Part shown: in pieces, positions 1-6,429 of the stretch
How positions within the stretch are numbered: the stretch's first letter is position 1
Layout: each line of letters starts with the position of its first letter
Assembly (NCBI GenBank): GCA_964456625.1
Contig: CAYWBO010000082.1
Span: 1 to 11,930 of the forward strand
Origin: Sulfidibacterium sp964456625
GTDB taxonomy: Bacteria; Bacteroidota; Bacteroidia; Bacteroidales; F082
Direction: 5' to 3'
DNA length: 11,930 nucleotides
Notes under the pieces: model-generated
What the model was told of the DNA's origin: nothing
The model's input: the letters and a program-made list of their open reading frames with translations, nothing else
The model's database searches: none
Program-made: the position numbers and the translations under genes

Positions 1-46
1 TGAAAGAGCCACCAACTCTTAACAGAAGCTTTTTCTTCAAAAATAA

Positions 47-80
47 CACTGGCGCGCGTTTGTAACGCGTGCCTTTTTTT
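47..80 (+). repeat. REP-like hairpin plus T-run, copy A
   Basis: A 10-bp stem (51-60 with 64-73, one G-T wobble) closes a TGT loop and is followed at once by seven T. It is preceded by CACT. The loop-proximal core GTT-TGT-AAC is the same as in the hairpins that flank the transposase gene at 1835-2392, although the outer stem differs. As RNA it has the form of an intrinsic terminator for a gene left of the window. It is nearly identical to the copy at 92-125 (one base differs over 34). Confidence 0.8.
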
Positions 81-91
81 ATTCAACCCTT

Positions 92-125
92 CACTGGCGC
101 ACGTTTGTAACGCGTGCCTTTTTTT
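92..125 (+). repeat. REP-like hairpin plus T-run, copy B
   Basis: Direct repeat of 47-80 with one substitution (A101 in place of G56), which introduces an A-C mismatch into the stem (96-105 with 109-118). It has the same CACT lead, TGT loop and seven-T tail (119-125). The 11-nt distance between copies is far too short for CRISPR spacers. Tandem terminator or REP pair are both possible readings. Confidence 0.8.
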
Positions 126-129
126 CTCT

Positions 130-149
130 TGACGCCATGCATGGCGTCA
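130..149. repeat. Perfect 20-nt palindrome
   Basis: The 20 bases read identically on both strands, with arms TGACGCCATG. There is no loop, so it would form a cruciform or a hairpin with a forced loop. It follows the T-run of the second REP-like hairpin by 4 nt, giving three palindromic units in about 100 nt. The rest of this gene-free stretch (150-263) is pyrimidine-rich with nothing I recognise. Confidence 0.7.
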
Positions 150-263
150 CTACTGCCCTTTTCCTATTCCCTCAACTTAAAACCTACAATTCTCAACTCC
201 CGTCTTCGGTCCTCACTGCCTACGCCACCCCCTACCCCTAAAAAGACGATCTGCGCATTTTTT

Positions 264-319
264 CATTTTTCACTTTTCATTCTCCATTTTTCACCCTTCG
301 TTCTTCACTCTTCACTACT
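264..319 (+). repeat. Eight degenerate heptamers, consensus CAYTYTT
   Basis: CA (once CG) recurs exactly every 7 nt at 264, 271, 278, 285, 292, 299, 306 and 313. The intervening five bases are nearly all pyrimidine. The array runs directly into the -7 promoter box of the next gene, and its last unit supplies part of that box. Confidence 0.75.
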
Positions 320-323
320 TTTG
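316..323 (+). promoter_or_regulatory. -7 promoter box of the radical SAM gene
   Basis: TACTTTTG matches the Bacteroidota primary-sigma -7 consensus TAnnTTTG exactly and ends 4 nt before the ATG at 328. No good TTTG is present 19-21 nt upstream, where the heptamer repeats lie, so the -33 half is missing or weak. If used, the transcript would start at or within a base or two of the ATG. Confidence 0.5.
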
Positions 324-327
324 CCCC

Positions 328-1275
328 ATGATTCAAAAAACAGGGCATCGGTTTAACTCCTATTCGGATTATTTCCGCAAGACTTTTGGCGAACGCGTAC
401 AGAAGATCACCGTGGACGCCGGCTTTACCTGCCCCAACCGCGACGGGTCGCTGGCACGCGGCGGCTGCACCTATTGCAACAACGACGCCTTTAACCCCTC
501 CTACTGCCATCCTGAGAAAAGCATCGCACAGCAGGTGCAGGAAGGCATCGAATTCCATAAGGTGCGCTACCGCCGCGCCAACAAATACCTGGTGTATTTC
601 CAGGCTTATTCCAACACCTATGCGTCCCTGGAAAGATTAAAAGATCTGTACGAACAGGCCCTGCAACAGGAAGACGTTATCGGCCTGGTGATCGGCACAC
701 GGCCCGACTGCGTGGACGATGCCAAACTGGATTATCTGAAGGAGCTTTCAGAGAAATATTACATCATGGTCGAATACGGCCTCGAAAGTATCTACGACGA
801 GAGCCTGCAACGCGTCAATCGCCAACATACCTTCGGTCAATCGAAAGAGGCACTGGAAGCCACCGCTTCGCGGGGCATCCATACGGGGGCCCATTTTATC
901 TTCGGCCTGCCCGGCGAAAGCCGCAGCATGATGCTCGAATCCGTAAACACCATTTCAAAGCTGCCGCTCAAGACCATCAAATTCCACCAGCTGCAGATCG
1001 TCGAAGGTACTGCCATGGCCCTGGATTACAAGAAGAATCCGCAGGACTACGACCTGTTCTCACTGGACGATTACATCGACTTCATCATCCGGTTTACCGA
1101 AAGATTGAATCCTGATTTTATCATCGAGCGCTTTGCCGGGGAAGTGCCGCCGCGCTATCTCGCCGGCCCCGGCTGGGGACTCATCCGCAACGACCAGATC
1201 AACCACCGCATCGAAAAAGAAATGGAAGCCCGGGATTCCTGGCAGGGAAAATATTACGATCATGGCCGTGAATAA
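328..1275 (+). CDS. TIGR01212/YhcC-like radical SAM protein
   Basis: 315 aa. Radical SAM enzyme of the Elp3-like group related to E. coli YhcC; the reaction is not established. The segment DAGFTCPNRDG...GGCTYCN (residues 30-51) carries the cluster cysteines C35, C47 and C50, i.e. C-x11-C-x2-C, the spacing of this family rather than CxxxCxxC. GLESIYDESLQRVNRQHT (about 144-161), FIFGLPGE (about 190-197) and FHQLQIVEGT (about 218-227) are further family motifs of the TIM-barrel core, and FAGEVPPRYLAGPGWG lies near the C-terminus. The ATG at 328 is preferred because the N-terminal sequence running into FGERVQKI is typical and a -7 box lies 4 nt upstream. The 3' end overlaps the methyltransferase gene by 14 nt, so the two are probably co-translated. 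Both genes look GC-rich compared with the block to the right. Family call is firm; substrate unknown. Confidence 0.92.
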   Translation: MIQKTGHRFNSYSDYFRKTFGERVQKITVDAGFTCPNRDGSLARGGCTYCNNDAFNPSYCHPEKSIAQQVQEGIEFHKVRYRRANKYLVYFQAYSNTYASLERLKDLYEQALQQEDVIGLVIGTRPDCVDDAKLDYLKELSEKYYIMVEYGLESIYDESLQRVNRQHTFGQSKEALEATASRGIHTGAHFIFGLPGESRSMMLESVNTISKLPLKTIKFHQLQIVEGTAMALDYKKNPQDYDLFSLDDYIDFIIRFTERLNPDFIIERFAGEVPPRYLAGPGWGLIRNDQINHRIEKEMEARDSWQGKYYDHGRE

Positions 1276-1777
1276 TTCCTTCGAACTGTTCAAAGACAAA
1301 GGCATCGCCGGTAACGGGCCCAAAGCCCCTTTGATTATTGTGGCCGACAGCCTGTCATCACCCATGAACGTGGGGGCCGTGCTGCGGCTGGCCGCCAACC
1401 TGAACGCTGAAAAAACCTGGCTGGTGTACGAACAGGACCCCGGTTTCCGGTCCTACAAGATCAAAAGCACCTCCTCCGGCGCCAGCGAAAAGACCGATTG
1501 GGAAATCATTCATCCCGAAAAACTCGCCGGAGTGCTGCCCGCCGGCTACGAAGTCGTCGCCATCGAAACCACCGAACAGGCCCAAAACCTCTTCACGGCC
1601 GCCCTCCCCCAAAAGATCGTCCTGATGGTCGGCAACGAACGCTACGGTATCTCCGAACCCGTGCTCAAGCTCGCCGCACGTCATTTGTTCATCCCCGTCC
1701 CCGGCAGCATCTCCTCTCTGAATGTCACCCACGCCCTGGCCGTCGGACTGTATGAATGGTACCGGCAACAAAAATAA
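1262..1777 (+). CDS. SpoU/TrmH-family RNA 2'-O-methyltransferase
   Basis: 171 aa. SPOUT (alpha/beta-knot) methyltransferase that transfers a methyl from SAM to a ribose 2'-OH in tRNA or rRNA. All three SpoU motifs are visible: NVGAVLRLA (N36, G38, R42), LMVGNERYGIS (121-131, with N125 and E126) and IPVPGSISSLNVTHALAV (144-161, with S152 and N154). The protein consists of little more than the catalytic domain, without the N-terminal L30e-like substrate-binding domain of RlmB types, so it resembles the short TrmH/TrmL forms. I chose the ATG at 1262, inside the end of the radical SAM gene (14-nt overlap). The reading frame is open further upstream to 1133, but that extension is the radical SAM gene read in another frame. 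A REP-like hairpin with a short T-run begins 16 nt after the stop and could end transcription. The exact RNA target cannot be told from sequence. Confidence 0.93.
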   Translation: MAVNNSFELFKDKGIAGNGPKAPLIIVADSLSSPMNVGAVLRLAANLNAEKTWLVYEQDPGFRSYKIKSTSSGASEKTDWEIIHPEKLAGVLPAGYEVVAIETTEQAQNLFTAALPQKIVLMVGNERYGISEPVLKLAARHLFIPVPGSISSLNVTHALAVGLYEWYRQQK

Positions 1778-1793
1778 CCGGCACGCACATACT

Positions 1794-1816
1794 CGTCCTC
1801 GTTTGCAACGAGGACG
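1794..1816 (+). repeat. REP-like hairpin 3' of the transposase, loop TGC
   Basis: Perfect 10-bp stem, CGTCCTCGTT (1794-1803) with AACGAGGACG (1807-1816), around the loop TGC, preceded by TACT and followed by CATTTT. It is the partner, in inverted orientation, of 2443-2465. It sits between the convergent methyltransferase (+) and transposase (-) genes and may act as a terminator for the former. Confidence 0.85.
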
Positions 1817-1825
1817 CATTTTCCG

Positions 1826-1844
1826 GTTGCATTTTCAATGCAAC
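1826..1844. repeat. Second hairpin of the 3' doublet
   Basis: GTTGCATT (1826-1833), loop TTC, AATGCAAC (1837-1844): perfect 8-bp stem 9 nt from the REP-like hairpin. It overlaps the transposase stop codon (1835-1837). Position and size mirror the small hairpin 2418-2432 at the other end of the gene. Confidence 0.7.
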
Positions 1845-2392
1845 AGCGTAATATCCACCAACCCTTTCTCCCCGGCATAATCTCTTGCCGAACTAAAAAT
1901 GTAATCTTCCTGATTTTCGACGATCATGGCACGAACAGGGTTTTCATGAATATAATTGAGCTTCTGATCGATCATTTTCACCCGCTCAGGTTCCAAAAGA
2001 ATGGCATGATTATCATCTTTCCAGAATTTGTATTTAGAAATTCTTTTCAGTCTGGACCCGGCATAGGCAAACTTGTTCAACAACCACACCTTCCTGCTTT
2101 CCGGTTCATCTTCAATCAAATCCAGGATTGTCTTTGCCGTAAACTTTTTAAAATCCCTGATGATATCCGAAAGTTTAAAACCGTCTTTTGCCTGCCAGAT
2201 CACATGGATATGATTGCTCATAATGGCCCAGGAATAAACGATCAAACCTTTTCTGTCAATACAATAATTCATGGATTTGGTCAGTACTAATTTGTAGTCT
2301 TTTCTGGTGAAAACATCCACCCAGTCAATAACTGTAAATGTTAAGAAATACAACGCGCTTTGGTCTGATATGATGTAACTGTCACCCGACAT
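1835..2392 (-). CDS. REP-associated tyrosine transposase (RAYT, Y1_Tnp)
   Basis: 185 aa. Single-strand HUH nuclease of the IS200/TnpA-REP group, expected to cut and rejoin REP hairpins. YFLTFTVIDW (15-24) is the first core strand; MSNHIHVIW (58-66) holds the metal-binding pair H61 and H63; KLNYIHENPVRAMIV (144-158) holds the candidate nucleophile Y147 and the NPVRA segment diagnostic of RAYTs; DYIFSSARDYAG (163-174) is the usual C-terminal signature. All catalytic residues are present and the frame is intact, so the enzyme may be active. Hairpin doublets lie on both sides in inverted orientation (1794-1844 and 2418-2465), the common arrangement for a RAYT in its own REP context. The ATG at 2392 is 4 nt after a good promoter, predicting a leaderless mRNA. 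It could also be reached by read-through from the outer-membrane protein gene upstream on the same strand. Confidence 0.93.
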   Translation of the reverse strand: MSGDSYIISDQSALYFLTFTVIDWVDVFTRKDYKLVLTKSMNYCIDRKGLIVYSWAIMSNHIHVIWQAKDGFKLSDIIRDFKKFTAKTILDLIEDEPESRKVWLLNKFAYAGSRLKRISKYKFWKDDNHAILLEPERVKMIDQKLNYIHENPVRAMIVENQEDYIFSSARDYAGEKGLVDITLLH

Positions 2393-2396
2393 AAAA

Positions 2397-2428
2397 CAAA
2401 TTTAACTTTTTTGAATGGACATTACAAA
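2397..2428 (-). promoter_or_regulatory. Promoter of the transposase gene
   Basis: On the minus strand TTTG (2428-2425), 20 nt, then TAAATTTG (2404-2397): an exact match to both halves of the Bacteroidota TTTG/TAnnTTTG promoter. The -7 box ends 4 nt before the start codon. The -33 TTTG lies in the loop and inner stem of the small hairpin 2418-2432. Confidence 0.7.
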
Positions 2429-2432
2429 TGTC
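2418..2432. repeat. Small hairpin of the 5' doublet
   Basis: GACATT (2418-2423), ACA, AATGTC (2427-2432): perfect 6-bp stem. On the minus strand the centre reads TTTGTAA, the same as the REP-like hairpins, and contains the -33 element of the transposase promoter. Confidence 0.65.
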
Positions 2433-2442
2433 ATGAAAAACC

Positions 2443-2465
2443 CGTCCTCGTTACAAACGAGGACG
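2443..2465 (-). repeat. REP-like hairpin 5' of the transposase, loop TGT
   Basis: Same 10-bp stem as 1794-1816 but inverted: on the minus strand CGTCCTCGTT, loop TGT, AACGAGGACG, followed by GGGTTTTT. It begins 23 nt after the stop of the outer-membrane protein gene and has its T-run on the correct side to terminate that gene's transcript. Confidence 0.85.
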
Positions 2466-2488
2466 AGAGTAGGTTCCATGGGCAAAGT

Positions 2489-5149
2489 TTAAAACCTAAA
2501 CGTAACACTCAACAACAGCTGACGGGGTTGCACATTATATTGTGTCGTCTGTACCAGATAATCGCTGATAGACATCCTGTCAAAGGTGGTCTTGTTTAGC
2601 AAATTATTCCCGATGACCTGAATGAAAAATTTATTAGGAGCGATCGTATACTTCACTTTGGCATCCAGAAAGTAGTATGTCTTTGCCTCATGAGTTTTTA
2701 TGTCATAGAAGAATTGTTCGCTAAGGATAATCACGCGGAGCTTTTTACTCAAATTCATGATAAAATTCAAATGAGCAATTAAGTTACTTGTTTTTGATAC
2801 AACAGATGAATTTTCGAGCCCGACATGATAAAATCGATATCTGATCCCCGCATGAAAATTAAACACATACTTCCATCCTGAATTTAGTTCCAGGCTATAT
2901 TCCCCGGAAACCATATTGCTCTTTCTTCGTTCAGACAGGTTCACATAATTGAAATACTGCATTCCCGACAACTGAACGCCCAGCTTGATTGTCGAATACA
3001 TAAAGGGTAGGAATTTGTTAACGGCAGAGGAAAAGATCAGGTTTCTATTTCCCGGAACGACTGTATTCTCCAGAAGTGTAAAATATTTATCGATCAATAT
3101 TTTCGAACCGAACGTCCTGTTTTGTGTCAGGTACGTCAGAAGGGAATAAAACATGAGCTGTCTCCCGAAATCCTGATATATAAAATTGACCAGAATAGCC
3201 TGCGAACGAATCATGCCCTCATGATAAATCCCCTTTGAAAGTGTTCGGTAATCCGTTAATAGAAAACCTGAATACAGATCATTTATCGATGGGTATCGCC
3301 CGTCGGAGGAGTATACCAGGGAAAATCTTGTTTTTTCGGATTCAAAAGCAATCCCAAGAAGTGGAGAAAAAACTAAAGAATTATTTCGCTTTGCTAAAAA
3401 TAAAGAATCCCGATATGAAAACGTTTTGTAGTGTAATCGTAACTCATATAGCAATATCCATTTTTTCCAAGTGTTTCTATTTTGAGCTCCCGCTTCAATA
3501 TCCTGAACGCCGAGATTATTCATGTTAATAAACGGATCTCCTAATTTTATTAGGTCATCTTTTCCGGAAATATTAAAGAGACTTGAATTAAAGGATTGTT
3601 GTCGGTATCCATATTCAAATTTGAATTGATAACCTGAAGCGCCCTTATTCCCCATATATTTTACAACAGTATTAATTTGATTTTCTTTAATAACACTTTG
3701 CTGCATTAAGCAAGCAGCCGTGCCTGATGTAAACATATTAAAAGGCAAACTACCAGGAAAAGGTGTCAAATGATAATTTTGTATTTTCCTGTTATAGAAA
3801 TATTGAGCACTTATCAGTAAAGCATTGTGATTATTGATCCGATTTGTATAGTCTATCTTTTGATGAATATATCGCTCCTTGTTTTGCAATGATTCGTTAA
3901 AAAGAGAATCGTTAGCATTCTGCCTTCCACTAAACTGAGTTTCCGCACACCTGTATTTGATTTTATAGTCAAGATCAGAATGATTTGTAAGAGTATATTG
4001 CGTTTCTATAAATCCCTCCCCTATCAACGGCTTTCTTACCAGTGACTGGAACTTATTGATGGTAAGATTTCCCGTATTCAGCAAGTATGTTAATCTATCA
4101 ATTTTGTCGAACACGTTTCTATCCTTTGTTAGGTAAAGATTATTTCTGAATTTCAATCTATTATTAACATTAATCAGCAAATTAGAAGATCCGAAATAAA
4201 GATGATTGAAATTTACTCTGTTAATTCTAAAATTGGGAAACACATATCCCACTGATGTCATATAGGATGGCCCTTGAATTTCATCTGAGTTTGTGGTTAA
4301 AGAAATATAATCGTTAGGGGCGCTGTTTATGCCTATATTATTACCTGTCCCAAGCAAATAATACTTCACATTCTTATTAACTCCCAAAGTGTTAAGACTT
4401 ACGTTGTAAAACGATTTGTTGCCATAGGCAAGCGCTAAGGTCCCATAAGGTTTTGCTTTAATACTATCCTTTAATTGCAGATTTAATATAGTTACATCAC
4501 TCTTTTCAATTCCCTTCAGATTTTTGTTTTCAACATAATGGGCTATTGCCTGCACTTTTTTTAATGTATTGGAATGCAGATTTTTGGTGAGTGTTTTATA
4601 ATTTTTTCCAAGCAAGTTGTCCCCTTCTATTAGCACTTTTTCGATGGGTTTCCCTTTGTAGGAAATGTCCCCATTCTCACTTACCTCAATACCAGGAAGT
4701 TTTTTAAGCACATCTTCCACCACTTCCTCATTACCATTTGTAAACTTATTTACATTATAGGTAACTGTATCTTTTTTAACTTCCATGGGATATGCACCCG
4801 CACTAATCACGACCTCTTTAAGTAAGGTTTTTCTCGCCTGCAAAGTGAAGTTTTTTGTTAAAAGTCCTTTATCCCTTGGTACATAAAGCAGCACAACCTT
4901 TTTGGCATATCCCATAGATTGGGCAGTTAAAGTCGCAAGACCGTGGTATTTAGAAACCTCAAGATGATAATATCCTCTGTCATTTGTAACAGCATAATTA
5001 ACAAAGGTCTTCCCTGTAGAATCATGTAACAGAATTTGTGCAGCTATCAATGGTCGTTTTGTTGAATCCTCTACAGTTCCCTTAATTGTTACCTGAGAAA
5101 AGCTGAAGATAGGTAACAATAAAAAAACGAAAACAAGTTTATTTTTCAT
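2489..5149 (-). CDS. Outer-membrane beta-barrel protein with carboxypeptidase-like regulatory domain (TonB-receptor-like)
   Basis: 886 aa. Signal peptide at 1-18 (hydrophobic FVFLLLPIF, then FSFS before Q19). A CarboxypepD_reg-like beta-sandwich follows (about 20-105, starting TIKGTVEDSTKRPL). Then a plug-like region (about 125-225: DVLKKLPGIEVSENGDISYK, then GKPIEKVLIEGDNL) and a long barrel full of alternating aromatic strands, ending in a terminal phenylalanine (SVTFRF), as outer-membrane barrels do. I see no clear TonB box. This type is commonly annotated as TonB-dependent receptor or outer-membrane beta-barrel family protein; the ligand is unknown. The ATG overlaps the end of the GLPGLI gene by 11 nt, so the pair is probably translationally coupled and functionally linked. 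Base composition is clearly AT-richer than the genes at 328-1777 or 8429-9574. A hairpin with a T-run lies 23 nt downstream. Confidence 0.9.
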   Translation of the reverse strand: MKNKLVFVFLLLPIFSFSQVTIKGTVEDSTKRPLIAAQILLHDSTGKTFVNYAVTNDRGYYHLEVSKYHGLATLTAQSMGYAKKVVLLYVPRDKGLLTKNFTLQARKTLLKEVVISAGAYPMEVKKDTVTYNVNKFTNGNEEVVEDVLKKLPGIEVSENGDISYKGKPIEKVLIEGDNLLGKNYKTLTKNLHSNTLKKVQAIAHYVENKNLKGIEKSDVTILNLQLKDSIKAKPYGTLALAYGNKSFYNVSLNTLGVNKNVKYYLLGTGNNIGINSAPNDYISLTTNSDEIQGPSYMTSVGYVFPNFRINRVNFNHLYFGSSNLLINVNNRLKFRNNLYLTKDRNVFDKIDRLTYLLNTGNLTINKFQSLVRKPLIGEGFIETQYTLTNHSDLDYKIKYRCAETQFSGRQNANDSLFNESLQNKERYIHQKIDYTNRINNHNALLISAQYFYNRKIQNYHLTPFPGSLPFNMFTSGTAACLMQQSVIKENQINTVVKYMGNKGASGYQFKFEYGYRQQSFNSSLFNISGKDDLIKLGDPFINMNNLGVQDIEAGAQNRNTWKKWILLYELRLHYKTFSYRDSLFLAKRNNSLVFSPLLGIAFESEKTRFSLVYSSDGRYPSINDLYSGFLLTDYRTLSKGIYHEGMIRSQAILVNFIYQDFGRQLMFYSLLTYLTQNRTFGSKILIDKYFTLLENTVVPGNRNLIFSSAVNKFLPFMYSTIKLGVQLSGMQYFNYVNLSERRKSNMVSGEYSLELNSGWKYVFNFHAGIRYRFYHVGLENSSVVSKTSNLIAHLNFIMNLSKKLRVIILSEQFFYDIKTHEAKTYYFLDAKVKYTIAPNKFFIQVIGNNLLNKTTFDRMSISDYLVQTTQYNVQPRQLLLSVTFRF

Positions 5150-5885
5150 CTTTCATAAGAGCTGGTTCTAGTAAGTGCATCTTTGCGACAGAAACTTGAA
5201 CATTCTCATTTTCAAAGGTTTTAAAGTATGAAATGAAACGGTTATTTGATTTTTGGAACAATTTCTTGTACTCATGCCAAGTTATGGCATTGATTCTGGG
5301 CATATTTAAATTAAAGCTGCCTGATTGGTTTTTTATAGAAATGAGTTTGAAAGACACTTCCTTTGTGGAATCGACGGCTTCAAAAACTAATCCAGGCAAT
5401 CCCGTCAGTTTCCAAGGACCTAGGCTTAAAGGTATTTCTTTGGAAAACCAAACAGCATATTTACGACCTCTAAATGAGCATACAGCTTTTCGGCACAAAT
5501 AATTACCTATTTTCTTACTTTGTTCTAAAATTTTCCACTTAATTGAAAACGAGTCCTTTACTAGATAATCTTTCTGGAGGAGTTGTCCTAAAAACAAAAT
5601 ATGATTGTCACCATATTTTTTAAGATAAAAATCTGGATATTTCGTCCCTATTTTTATTAAAAACTTGTCGCTTTTGTCATTTATTTTACTTTCAGTATTT
5701 TGTATACCCATAAGAATGAAACAAGATTCATCACCTCCTATGTATAGGACAGATGTGTAAAAACCGGGATGTGTCCAGTTTAAACTTGTCAAATAAGTTA
5801 TTACTTGGCTATATTCTATTTGTTGGCCCTTTGCAAAACTTGTCATGACTAACAAAATAAGTAAAGTGGCATATTTTAGTTTCAT
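5139..5885 (-). CDS. GLPGLI family protein
   Basis: 248 aa. Signal peptide about 1-20 (MKLKYATLLILLVMTSFAKG). The family signature is complete: YLCRKAVCSFRGRKYAVWFS (129-148), then EIPLSLGPWKLTGLPGLVFE (150-169), with the name-giving motif as GLPGLV at 162-167. Two cysteines (C131, C136) sit next to the motif. The family is restricted to Bacteroidota, exported, and of unknown function, and it often neighbours CarboxypepD_reg/TonB-receptor-type barrels, as here, where the barrel gene overlaps its 3' end by 11 nt. The start is set by the signal peptide. Upstream (5886-6069) I find no clean promoter box, so it may be transcribed together with the small secreted protein gene 184 nt upstream. Confidence 0.9.
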   Translation of the reverse strand: MKLKYATLLILLVMTSFAKGQQIEYSQVITYLTSLNWTHPGFYTSVLYIGGDESCFILMGIQNTESKINDKSDKFLIKIGTKYPDFYLKKYGDNHILFLGQLLQKDYLVKDSFSIKWKILEQSKKIGNYLCRKAVCSFRGRKYAVWFSKEIPLSLGPWKLTGLPGLVFEAVDSTKEVSFKLISIKNQSGSFNLNMPRINAITWHEYKKLFQKSNNRFISYFKTFENENVQVSVAKMHLLEPALMKDEK

Positions 5886-5942
5886 TTTACCATTAAATTA
5901 TTTAATCAATTTATTCTTTAGAAATGATTACAGTTACATTTT

Positions 5943-6053
5943 ATAAAAAGGGTACAATCAAAGTAATATCCTTTCCAACTTTTTCAATACTAAAACATTA
6001 TCGTAATATTAAAATGCATGATTTGAAGACATCATATGATGTACCCTTTTTAT
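5943..6053. repeat. 14-bp perfect inverted repeat around an 83-nt core
   Basis: ATAAAAAGGGTACA at 5943-5956 is the exact reverse complement of 6040-6053. The right arm overlaps a perfect 14-nt palindrome (6029-6042, centre ATCATATGAT). The whole unit fills most of the gap between the small secreted protein gene (stop at 6070) and the GLPGLI start. It could be a long-range RNA stem or a tiny MITE-like insertion; TA occurs at both outer ends (5944-5945, 6051-6052), which alone proves nothing. Confidence 0.6.
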
Positions 6054-6069
6054 GTATAAACTATTAGAA

Positions 6070-6429
6070 TTAGTGCGCTAATACTCTAGCTAGCTGGTGT
6101 AAAGCATGAACAGCCTTAGCTATGGCTTCATCGCAAGTTGCAGCGGAAACTGTTATTGAAACGTCAAGATAGGCACTACCATAACCAATACGTCCACTCA
6201 TAGTTATTGAGCAGGTAGCATTTAGAATCTTAATATTGACATTTGAAATCTCAGCTTTACCGCTTTTAGTATAAGGTTGAGTCAAGTAAACTTCATTATT
6301 CACAGATAAGTTATCCATTTCAACTAGTGAAGAAGCACTATTCTCTAACATGCTGTTGTTTGAGATCGGATTTGAAAATGAGATCACTGTAAAAAAGAGA
6401 AATCCTATTAACAAAATAATCTTTTTCAT
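6070..6429 (-). CDS. Putative secreted small protein, unknown function
   Basis: 119 aa, not recognised. A signal peptide is clear (MKKIILLIGFLFFTVISFSN, cleavage near residue 19-20), with no lipobox cysteine. The mature part has a polar, Ser/Asn-rich stretch (20-60), then a beta-rich segment between two cysteines, C73 and C99 (around RIGYGSAYLDVSITVSA), which could form one disulfide. It ends in a short amphipathic helix (about 100-117, EAIAKAVHALHQLARVLA). The regular layout, signal peptide and two cysteines argue for a real gene. It lies 184 nt upstream of the GLPGLI gene on the same strand and may belong to the same unit, as a secreted partner, ligand or peptide precursor; that is inference. 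No convincing promoter box was found in front of it. Confidence 0.7.
   Translation of the reverse strand: MKKIILLIGFLFFTVISFSNPISNNSMLENSASSLVEMDNLSVNNEVYLTQPYTKSGKAEISNVNIKILNATCSITMSGRIGYGSAYLDVSITVSAATCDEAIAKAVHALHQLARVLAH

Noticed and set aside
47..125. Possible CRISPR repeats
   Set aside because: Only two repeats with 11 nt between them, each with a strong hairpin and T-run; no array and no cas genes.
1133..1261. N-terminal extension of the methyltransferase to an upstream ATG
   Set aside because: It would overlap the radical SAM gene by 143 nt and adds Arg/Lys/Ser-rich residues with no resemblance to the family.
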